Source: SVQP01 sp045594445 (GTDB lineage Bacteria; Bacillota; Clostridia; Oscillospirales; CAG-272). From it: DNA of 6,394 nt. Shown here piece after piece: positions 1 to 5,692 of this stretch. The stretch is from the NCBI GenBank assembly GCA_045594445.1, contig JAZNYL010000077.1, positions 1-6,394 on the forward strand, given 5' to 3'. Below the pieces are notes generated by a model, which was not told the DNA's origin, did no database searches, and saw nothing but the letters and a program-made list of their open reading frames with translations. The first letter of the stretch is position 1. Each line of letters opens with the position of its first letter. The position numbers were made by a program, and so were the translations under genes.

Positions 1-165
1 CCCTGTGAAATTCTTGTTATCCCTGCCGATGTCCGGGATACCACCGTTTCCATCAATGAGACAGAGGGTGCTACCAAAGCCCTCCTCAAGGCAGACCTCC
101 CCATCGACCTGATCATTCAGGTCGTCTATGCGTATACTTTAAATGCATTTGTGACTGTCGTGTAA
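1..165 (+). CDS. Possible C-terminal fragment of an unrecognised protein (partial, enters from left edge)
   Basis: Frame 1 is open from the window edge to a TAA at 163-165, giving 54 residues that begin PCEILVIPADVRDTT and include KALLKADLPIDLIIQVV. Up to about codon 45 the third codon positions are strongly C/G/T biased, as expected of real coding sequence. The last 8-9 codons run into the 3' end of coaW on the opposite strand, a 27-bp convergent overlap. I do not recognise the family. The ALLKADLPIDLIIQV stretch looks like an amphipathic C-terminal helix, but that is only an impression. The codons favour CTC and GTC more than the genes to the right, which may mean a different origin. The minus strand is also open here, and an 8-bp hairpin lies inside, so a non-coding or repeat origin remains possible. 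Confidence 0.35.
   Translation, partial: PCEILVIPADVRDTTVSINETEGATKALLKADLPIDLIIQVVYAYTLNAFVTVV
105..124. other. Perfect 8-bp stem-loop just past the coaW stop codon
   Basis: CGACCTGA (105-112) and TCAGGTCG (117-124) are perfect inverted repeats around the 4-nt loop TCAT. The hairpin begins 14 nt downstream of the coaW stop on the minus strand. Neither side is followed by a run of T in the direction of transcription, so it is not a standard intrinsic terminator. It could stabilise the coaW mRNA 3' end, or it could be an accident inside the plus-strand reading frame. Confidence 0.4.
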
Positions 166-1011
166 TGCAGCACCGATGACCGTGCCGAACTGCGCGTTTT
201 CGGGAATGATAAAGTTGACTCCAAACTGATCAAGCCCCTCAAACGTCTTGCGAATCGGCTCAATCGTGGAAAGATTGCCCGTCAGTACCACGTCCTTGAC
301 GCCGCAGCCTCTTGCTGCAAATACCGCCACCATGGCAATCGTCTCGGCCACCATGTTGGCCACGCCAAGCGCAATGTCCTCGGGGGTGGCGATGTCGCTG
401 ACCTTGCCGAAGTTGGAAACGGTCAGATTGTCCTTCATATTTTCGTATGTGCGGTTCTTGGAAATGTCGCTGATGCGAAGGTCAACCTTGGAAATGTCGC
501 CCTCCGCGCACATTTTTTCAATGTGCTCCACCGTGCCAACACCGGTCAGCTTTTGCGTCAGACCAAGCAGCGTGCCGCCGCCAACGCCCGTACCGCCCAG
601 ATACTTGACCATGGTTGCACCGTTCACCTTTTTGGAGTGAATGAGCGCCGTGCCCGTGCCCATACTAACAACAATGGCCTCGTCAAGCCCTGACAGATAA
701 AGTCCGCCCAAGCCGATGCACTCAAATTCGGAAACATTGCAGCAGGGCAGGGAATAGATGGGCTGCGAGCGGAAGGAAGAGCCGCCGCCTGTCATCATGA
801 CCTTGTCAATGTCGTCAAGCGAGAGTCCGTTTTCCATGGTAAAGCGGCCAAAAGCGCCGTAGATGGAAGTAATGGGGTCGGTTGCCTGCACGAAAAGCGG
901 TGCGATCAGCGTCTCGCTGCCCGCATCGCGACGAAAGCCCACGATTTTGGTGGTTGAGCCGCCGACGTCAATGCCTACGACAACCTTGTTTTTATCGTTT
1001 TTTGCGTTCAT
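139..1011 (-). CDS. coaW: Type II pantothenate kinase (CoaW), coenzyme A biosynthesis
   Basis: This cytoplasmic enzyme phosphorylates pantothenate with ATP to 4'-phosphopantothenate, the first step of CoA synthesis. The 290-residue protein has the ASKHA-fold signatures of type II PanK in order: phosphate-binding GIDVGGSTTK (13-22), TGGG (74-77), SEFECIG with probable catalytic Glu95, SMGTGTALI (116-124), GGTGVGGGTLLGL (139-151), DLRISDISKN (177-186), SNFGK (199-203) and the LTGN adenosine-region motif (243-246). Length is close to that of bacterial type II enzymes such as S. aureus CoaW (about 267). The start at 1011 is chosen because AGGGGA (1021-1026) lies 9 nt upstream. Two earlier in-frame starts (TTG at 1035, ATG at 1029) lie upstream of or at this site. 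Type II enzymes are generally resistant to CoA feedback in staphylococci; whether that holds here is unknown. The gene is transcribed divergently from the HAD phosphatase. Confidence 0.93.
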   Translation of the reverse strand: MNAKNDKNKVVVGIDVGGSTTKIVGFRRDAGSETLIAPLFVQATDPITSIYGAFGRFTMENGLSLDDIDKVMMTGGGSSFRSQPIYSLPCCNVSEFECIGLGGLYLSGLDEAIVVSMGTGTALIHSKKVNGATMVKYLGGTGVGGGTLLGLTQKLTGVGTVEHIEKMCAEGDISKVDLRISDISKNRTYENMKDNLTVSNFGKVSDIATPEDIALGVANMVAETIAMVAVFAARGCGVKDVVLTGNLSTIEPIRKTFEGLDQFGVNFIIPENAQFGTVIGAALHDSHKCI

Positions 1012-1020
1012 GATGAAAAA

Positions 1021-1026
1021 TCCCCT
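1021..1026 (-). promoter_or_regulatory. Ribosome binding site that fixes the coaW start
   Basis: On the minus strand this reads AGGGGA, 9 nt before the ATG at 1011-1009. The alternative in-frame ATG (1029-1027) immediately abuts this motif and has no comparable site in front, so the internal ATG is preferred and the protein begins MNAKNDKNKVVVGID. Confidence 0.7.
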
Positions 1027-1050
1027 CATATGCAAATATTATCCTACTTC

Positions 1051-1079
1051 AGTATATCATGATATTGCAAAAAAATCAA
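1051..1079 (-). promoter_or_regulatory. Sigma-A-type promoter for coaW with extended -10
   Basis: Read on the minus strand, TTGATT (1079-1074) and TATACT (1056-1051) are separated by exactly 17 nt. The -10 is preceded by TGa, giving an extended -10 (TGnTATACT). The predicted start is near 1044, leaving a leader of about 33 nt that holds the AGGGGA site. The -10 matches five of six consensus bases and the -35 four of six. It overlaps the plus-strand promoter at 1065-1093. Confidence 0.65.
1054..1065. promoter_or_regulatory. 12-bp perfect palindrome between the divergent promoters, candidate operator
   Basis: ATATCATGATAT is its own reverse complement. It overlaps the coaW -10 (1051-1056) and its right end touches the -35 of the rightward promoter (1065-1070). 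A dimeric repressor bound here would block both. The region is AT-rich, so a chance palindrome is quite possible. An imperfect outer inverted repeat (TGCAAATAT at 1031-1039 and ATATTGCA at 1062-1069) adds slightly to the case. Confidence 0.3.
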
Positions 1080-1093
1080 GTATATGTTATAAT
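1065..1093 (+). promoter_or_regulatory. Sigma-A-type promoter for the HAD phosphatase operon with extended -10
   Basis: TTGCAA (1065-1070) and a perfect TATAAT (1088-1093) are separated by 17 nt. TG at 1085-1086 makes an extended -10 (TGtTATAAT). The predicted start near 1100 gives a leader of about 23 nt carrying AAGGAG (1111-1116), six nt before the ATG at 1123. It is probably the main promoter for the four rightward genes. Confidence 0.75.
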
Positions 1094-1122
1094 GAAATGA
1101 AAAAACACCCAAGGAGCGGGAA

Positions 1123-1935
1123 ATGAATACCGAAAAAAACGTTTTGACGTCCAAAAAGCTGTTTGTGTTTGATATGGACGGCACCATTTATCTTGGCAAT
1201 CAGGTGTTTGATTTTGCCATTCGCTTTATTGACAATCTGCGCGCAAACGGTTATCGCGTGCTGTTTTTTACCAATAATGCCTCCCATACCACCGAGTTTT
1301 ATATGGGCAAGCTGGAAAGATTGGGCTTTTCACCCCGCGAGGACGAGATCATGACCTCGGGTGACGTGACTGTGGAGTTTCTCCGCCGTCACCGCGCTGG
1401 CAAGAGTGTGTACCTGGTGGGCACGCCCGAGCTGGTGGAGCATTTTGGTGCTTCGGGGATTCCCATGCTGACCGGAAACGAGCCCGAGGCGGATATCGTG
1501 GTGACCAGCTTTGACACCACGCTGACCTACGAAAAGCTGGATAACGCCTGCCGATTCGTGCGCTGCGGTGCGGAATATCTTTCTACCCATCCTGATTTCA
1601 ATTGCCCCACCGAGACCGGATTTATCCCGGACAGCGGTGCGATTGCGGCGTTTGTAACCGCCTCTACCGGCGTGCAGCCCACGTATTTTGGCAAGCCCTA
1701 TGCCGAGACCGTGCAAATGATTTGCGAGGCGACAGGCATGCAAAAGCAGGATATCTGCATTTTTGGAGACAGACTCTATACCGATATTGCGCTTGGCCGC
1801 TTGCATGGCGTGACGGCCGTGCTGGTGCTGACGGGTGAGACGCAGCAATCCGACGTGGATGCGGCAGAACCCGCAAAGCGCCCCGATATGACCTTTGCCT
1901 CCTTGGCAGAGGTAGACTCTTTGATGTTTGGCTGA
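1123..1935 (+). CDS. HAD superfamily IIA (NagD/PGP-like) phosphatase
   Basis: This is a predicted cytoplasmic Mg2+-dependent phosphatase of 270 residues. All four HAD motifs are present: motif I FDMDGT (nucleophile Asp17, acid/base Asp19), motif II FFTNNAS (Thr50 region), motif III Lys191 in FGKP, and motif IV GDRLYTD with Asp216 and Asp221. A long segment between motifs II and III (about 80-185, with STHPDFNCPTETGFIPD) is the C2a cap typical of subfamily IIA. Relatives act on nucleotide monophosphates, phosphoglycolate, sugar phosphates or p-nitrophenyl phosphate; the cap sets specificity, and I cannot assign a substrate. AAGGAG at 1111-1116 supports the start. It is the first gene of the rightward operon and lies head to head with coaW, which raises the possibility of a metabolite-repair role in CoA synthesis. 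That link is inference. Confidence 0.9.
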   Translation: MNTEKNVLTSKKLFVFDMDGTIYLGNQVFDFAIRFIDNLRANGYRVLFFTNNASHTTEFYMGKLERLGFSPREDEIMTSGDVTVEFLRRHRAGKSVYLVGTPELVEHFGASGIPMLTGNEPEADIVVTSFDTTLTYEKLDNACRFVRCGAEYLSTHPDFNCPTETGFIPDSGAIAAFVTASTGVQPTYFGKPYAETVQMICEATGMQKQDICIFGDRLYTDIALGRLHGVTAVLVLTGETQQSDVDAAEPAKRPDMTFASLAEVDSLMFG

Positions 1936-1952
1936 TATTCTGAACCAAAATT

Positions 1953-1959
1953 AAAGGAG
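1953..1959 (+). promoter_or_regulatory. Ribosome binding site that fixes the DUF4838 lipoprotein start
   Basis: AAAGGAG ends one nt before an ATG at 1961 and seven nt before a second in-frame ATG at 1967. Only the second has workable spacing, so translation most likely begins MKHTDVWMRTLL rather than MIMKHTD. Confidence 0.7.
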
Positions 1960-1966
1960 AATGATC

Positions 1967-3886
1967 ATGAAACACACAGACGTATGGATGCGCACTTTGC
2001 TTTGCTGCCTGGTGGCTGCTATGCTGTTTTCGTTTGCAGCTTGCAATCCCGATAGCGGTGAGCAAGAATCAACCGAGATGGCAACCGAAGCCATGACCGA
2101 GGGCATCACTGAGATTCCGAACGCTACCGAAACTGAGCCAGAGAGTGAATCCGAATCTGAATCCGAAACCGAAACCGAGGCCGAGACCGACAACGGTATC
2201 CCGCTCGACGCCTTTACCATCGGCGGCGTGGATATTACCTCCTTTACCTTAGTCGTACAGGACGGCGGCGCCGCTTGCGTGCGAAACAGCGCGGACGAGC
2301 TGGTAGAGTATCTTGAGCAGGCAACAGGCTATCGCATGGAGGAAACGGCTTCCGAGCATGAGATCGTGATCGGTGTGACCGACCGTGACACGCCTGCCGT
2401 GACCGAGGCGCGCGCAAAGGTGGAGCTGGACGGCTACACCATGCTTGAGGAGAACGGCAGACTTTACATTACGGGCAGCTGCGACCGCGGCACCATGTAC
2501 GGTGTGTATTGCTTTTTGGAGGACTTTGTGGGCGTGCGCTTTTTTGCAGCGGACACCACGGTGGTGATCAACCAAGCCTCTGCCGAGATTCCTGCAGGCT
2601 TTGCAAAAACGCACAATCCGTCCTTTGAGATGCGCGATACCTACTGGTACGATATGCGCTACAAGCAGGATTTTGCCAACCATTCCAAGGACAACAGCTT
2701 TTACGATAGCTCCACTCCCGTCTCTGATATCGGCGGTGGTATCGGATACGCGGGCAGATTTGTGCACACCTTCAGTCTTCTGACGGGTGGCACGACGCAT
2801 ACGGGCAACGTGCAGCCCTGCCTGACCGATGAAGAGGTGTACCAAACTGTGCTTTCCAACGTGCGTGCATGGCTGGATGCCAACCCCGAGGCCACCATCA
2901 TCTCGGTCTCGCAGAACGACTCGGATGCAGGCGTTGGCGGCTGCCAATGCGCAAAGTGCAAGGCGATCAACGACCGCGAAGGGTCTGAAATGGGCTCGCT
3001 TCTGACCTTTGTCAACCGTATTGCAAACGATATCAAGGACGATTATCCCGGTGTGTACGTGGATACGCTGGCTTACAGATATACCCGCAAGCCGCCCAAG
3101 ACCATCCGTCCCGCCGACAACGTGATCATTCGTCTTTGCTCAATCGAGTGCTGCTTTACGCACGCGCTTTCGGATTCCTGCATATATAACAACTCCTTCC
3201 GTCAGGATATTATGGCGTGGAGCGAGATTTGCGACAATCTTTACATCTGGGATTACACCTACAACGCCGAGACGTACTTCAGCTTTTTTCCCAACTTTGA
3301 CGTACTGCACGCCAACGTGCAATTCTATAAGCAGTATAACGTCAAGGGCGTATTCTTGGAAGGTCAGCAGGTCAGCGTCTCGGGCGAATTTGCCGAGCTG
3401 CGCTCTTATCTGCTTGCAAAGCTTCTCTGGGATCCCGATATGACCGAGGAGCAGTACTACGCGTACATGGACGAGTTTATGCAGTACTATTACGGCCCCG
3501 GCTGGGTTAAGATCAAGGAGTACATGACCGCCATGACCGCGCACGCCGCCATTCACGATCCGCACGTGGGCATCTTTGATAAAGCAAGCAAGATGTACCC
3601 CTTCGTCAAGGAAAACGGCAAGCGTGACGCCAAATTCGGCAGCAGAATGATGGCTTATTGGGAAGAGGCTTACGCAATGGCCGAAACCGACGAGCAAAGA
3701 GCGCACGTGGAAAAATCCTCGATCCAAGTTTATTACCTGTGCTCGCTGGAGGGCAACACGGGCGTGCGTAAGGATAATCTCAAAAAGGTGTACGAGCTTT
3801 GCGCGAAATACGGTATTGAGTATTATAAATACGTCGTTCCCATGCCGGATGCCTCGCATGCGGATGACTTGAACAGCTTGACATAA
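1967..3886 (+). CDS. DUF4838 domain lipoprotein, probable surface glycan-acting protein
   Basis: This 639-residue protein starts with a lipoprotein signal (charged MKHTDVWMR, hydrophobic LLCCLVAAMLF, then FAAC with lipidated Cys26). The -3 residue is Phe rather than the usual Leu. Residues 27-76 are a Ser/Thr/Glu-rich acidic linker that would hold the rest off the membrane. Residues about 95-215 resemble the alpha/beta N-terminal domain found before many glycosidase barrels (RNSADELVEYLEQATGYR, EIVIGVT, GVYCFLEDFVGVRFF). Residues about 220-510 match DUF4838: ISVSQNDSD (312-320), the CxCxxC cluster 326-331, TLAYRYTRKPPKTIRP (367-382), LCSIECCFTHA (390-400), YIWDY (426-430), GVFLEGQ (461-467) and LLAKLLWDPD (482-491). 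Asp318, Asp429 and Glu465 are candidate catalytic acids by position only. The family has no firmly established activity that I know of. The gene lies 31 nt after the phosphatase gene. Confidence 0.85.
   Translation: MKHTDVWMRTLLCCLVAAMLFSFAACNPDSGEQESTEMATEAMTEGITEIPNATETEPESESESESETETEAETDNGIPLDAFTIGGVDITSFTLVVQDGGAACVRNSADELVEYLEQATGYRMEETASEHEIVIGVTDRDTPAVTEARAKVELDGYTMLEENGRLYITGSCDRGTMYGVYCFLEDFVGVRFFAADTTVVINQASAEIPAGFAKTHNPSFEMRDTYWYDMRYKQDFANHSKDNSFYDSSTPVSDIGGGIGYAGRFVHTFSLLTGGTTHTGNVQPCLTDEEVYQTVLSNVRAWLDANPEATIISVSQNDSDAGVGGCQCAKCKAINDREGSEMGSLLTFVNRIANDIKDDYPGVYVDTLAYRYTRKPPKTIRPADNVIIRLCSIECCFTHALSDSCIYNNSFRQDIMAWSEICDNLYIWDYTYNAETYFSFFPNFDVLHANVQFYKQYNVKGVFLEGQQVSVSGEFAELRSYLLAKLLWDPDMTEEQYYAYMDEFMQYYYGPGWVKIKEYMTAMTAHAAIHDPHVGIFDKASKMYPFVKENGKRDAKFGSRMMAYWEEAYAMAETDEQRAHVEKSSIQVYYLCSLEGNTGVRKDNLKKVYELCAKYGIEYYKYVVPMPDASHADDLNSLT
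2141..2191 (+). repeat. Degenerate hexanucleotide repeat encoding a Glu-Ser/Glu-Thr linker
   Basis: About eight units of the form GARNNY (GAATCC, GAATCT, GAAACC, GAGACC) encode alternating Glu with Ser, Thr or Ala at residues 59-75 of the lipoprotein. Because the unit is six bases, gain or loss of a copy keeps the reading frame and changes only the length of the spacer between the membrane anchor and the folded domains. Confidence 0.7.
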
Positions 3887-3895
3887 TGATATAAT
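3887..3895 (+). promoter_or_regulatory. Candidate extended -10 promoter for rqcH-ycxB
   Basis: TGATATAAT is a perfect TGnTATAAT extended -10 starting one base after the DUF4838 stop codon (3884-3886). The only -35-like sequence at a usable distance is weak (TTGAAC, 3869-3874, 15-nt spacer). Transcription would begin near 3902, leaving a leader of about 13 nt with the AAAGGAA site (3902-3908) at its very 5' end. It may supply extra rqcH transcript in addition to read-through from upstream. Confidence 0.45.
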
Positions 3896-3914
3896 CAATT
3901 GAAAGGAACCTTAT

Positions 3915-5681
3915 ATGGCATTTGATGCTGGTATGCTTGCCTGCGTGCTGGACGAGATCACTCGGACGGGGCAGGGAGGCAGAATTGAGCGCGTACTGCA
4001 GCCCGAGCGAGACGAGATCGTGCTGCAGATGCGCACCACTGAGGGCGGAAAGCGTCTGTTAATCAACGCGGGATCAAATAACCCGCGCATCGGATTTACC
4101 GAGTCGCAAAAGGAAAATCCGCAGCAGCCCCCCATGTTCTGCATGCTTTTGCGCAAGTATTTGTCGGGCGCAAAGCTGGCAGGCGTCAAACAAATCGGCT
4201 TTGAGCGCGTTTGCGAGCTGGTGTTTGAGGGGCGCGACGAAATGGGCTTTGATTGCACGCGCTATCTGATCGCCGAGATCATGGGCAAATACAGCAATCT
4301 GATCTTTGCGGATGAAAATAAAAAGATCCTGGCCGTGCTCAAGACGGTGGATTTCACCACCTCAAGCAAGCGTCAGGTGCTGCCCGGCATGATCTATGAG
4401 CTGCCGCCTGCGCAGAACAAGTGCGATCCCATGATTGAAACGCCCGAGGACTTTGCAAAGGCCTATGCCGAGGCTGATCCCGAGCAGCGCACCGATCGCT
4501 GGATACTGGAGCGATACATGGGCATTTCCGCAGCGGTTGCAAGGGAAATGGCGTACAGAGCCACGCACTTTACCGATACGCCGATCAAGTATTGCACGGC
4601 AACCGAGCTGTGGCGTGCGTTTGATTCGGTCATGGGCGCGGTGCGCACGGGAAATTATTGCCCCACGCTGGTCAGCGACGGCGAAAAACCGGTGGAATAC
4701 GCGTTTATTTCGCTGACGCATTACGGCGCAGATATGCCGCGCGAGGAATTTGAGAGCGCGGGCAAGCTGCTGGACGTGTTCTTTGCCACCCGCGACCGCG
4801 AAAACCGCATCCGACAAAGGGCGGCGGACATTCTTTCGCTTCTGACGCACGGTGAGAGTCGCATTACCAAGAAGCTTGAGGCGCAAAGGGCAGAGCTTGC
4901 CGAGTGCGAGCAGGCAGAGAAGTACAAGAAGTACGGCGACCTGATCATGGGCAACTTGTATTGTCTGGAGAAGGGCATGACGCGTGCCGAGCTTGTGGAC
5001 TACGAGGAGTGGGACGAGCAGAGCGGTACGTACGGCACCTGCATCGTGGAGCTGGACGAGCGATTGACTCCCGTGGCAAACGGACAGAGGTATTATAAAA
5101 AGTATACCAAGCTGCGCAACGCAAAGGTGGAGCTGACGCGTCAGATCGAGCTTGGTGAGAATGAGCTTGCATATCTGTATACCGTTTTTGACGCGCTGAC
5201 GCGTGCCGAAACGCAGGCGGATCTGGACGAGATTCGCGAGGAGCTTTACCGATTTGGTTACGCCTCGCGCATGAAGGGCTACGCCGCGCCCAAAAAGAAT
5301 AAAAATCCCGTGGTCATGCAGTTTACTACGACCAACGGCTATCGCGTGCTGTGCGGCAAGAACAACGTGCAAAACGAGTATATTACGCACAAGGTAGCCG
5401 ACCGAAACGACTGGTGGTTCCACGTCAAGGGCATGCCCGGCTCGCACGTGGTTATGATGTGTGACGGCGAAGAGCCGCCTGCCGAGGACTTTACCGATGC
5501 AGCCGAGATCGCGGCCTTTCACTCCAAGGCAACGGGTGAGAATATCGCGGTGGACTATATCCAGGTGCGCCACGTCAAAAAGCCGCCTGCAGCCAAGCCG
5601 GGTCTTGTGATCTACCATACCAACTGGACGGCTTACGTTACACCGGATGAGGAAAAGATCAAAAGGATGAGGAATAAATAA
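3915..5681 (+). CDS. rqcH: RqcH, NFACT-family ribosome quality control factor (Rqc2 homologue)
   Basis: RqcH binds stalled 50S subunits carrying peptidyl-tRNA and recruits tRNA-Ala to add C-terminal alanine tails that mark the chain for degradation. Older names are FbpA or fibronectin-binding protein. The 588-residue protein is full length (B. subtilis about 570). NFACT-N spans about 1-170, with MAFDAGMLACVLDEI at the start, GFERV (95-99) and EIMGKYSN (121-128). A helix-hairpin-helix-like stretch follows (about 175-240, with ILERYMGISAAVAREM). The coiled-coil arm covers about 280-450, with many Glu/Lys/Arg residues and KKYGDLIMGNLY near its base. The C-terminal NFACT-R domain (about 465-575) shows KNNVQNEYITHKVA and DWWFHVKGMPGSHVV. 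AAAGGAA lies six nt before the ATG. At the position of the Asp-Arg pair reported as essential in B. subtilis RqcH, this protein has Glu97-Arg98. It precedes and probably translates in step with the YcxB-like gene. Confidence 0.93.
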   Translation: MAFDAGMLACVLDEITRTGQGGRIERVLQPERDEIVLQMRTTEGGKRLLINAGSNNPRIGFTESQKENPQQPPMFCMLLRKYLSGAKLAGVKQIGFERVCELVFEGRDEMGFDCTRYLIAEIMGKYSNLIFADENKKILAVLKTVDFTTSSKRQVLPGMIYELPPAQNKCDPMIETPEDFAKAYAEADPEQRTDRWILERYMGISAAVAREMAYRATHFTDTPIKYCTATELWRAFDSVMGAVRTGNYCPTLVSDGEKPVEYAFISLTHYGADMPREEFESAGKLLDVFFATRDRENRIRQRAADILSLLTHGESRITKKLEAQRAELAECEQAEKYKKYGDLIMGNLYCLEKGMTRAELVDYEEWDEQSGTYGTCIVELDERLTPVANGQRYYKKYTKLRNAKVELTRQIELGENELAYLYTVFDALTRAETQADLDEIREELYRFGYASRMKGYAAPKKNKNPVVMQFTTTNGYRVLCGKNNVQNEYITHKVADRNDWWFHVKGMPGSHVVMMCDGEEPPAEDFTDAAEIAAFHSKATGENIAVDYIQVRHVKKPPAAKPGLVIYHTNWTAYVTPDEEKIKRMRNK

Positions 5682-5692
5682 GGAGGGATAAC

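Noticed and set aside
105..124. Intrinsic terminator of coaW
   Set aside because: The hairpin is perfect, but no T-rich tract follows on the minus strand; the sequence after it is GC-rich and G-rich.
248..640. Plus-strand open frame of 130 codons opposite coaW
   Set aside because: Ser/Thr/Pro-rich translation typical of the antisense of a Gly-rich kinase, with no ribosome site and no motif.
3878..3883. Perfect TTGACA as a -35 box for rqcH
   Set aside because: It is only 6 nt from the TATAAT at 3890-3895, and no -10 box lies 16-18 nt downstream of it, so it cannot work as a normal -35.
3140..3898. Open minus-strand frame of 252 codons opposite the DUF4838 gene
   Set aside because: Same explanation: an antisense shadow with low-complexity His/Val/Leu composition and no recognisable domain. 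A similar 232-codon frame at 2249-2947 was dropped for the same reason.
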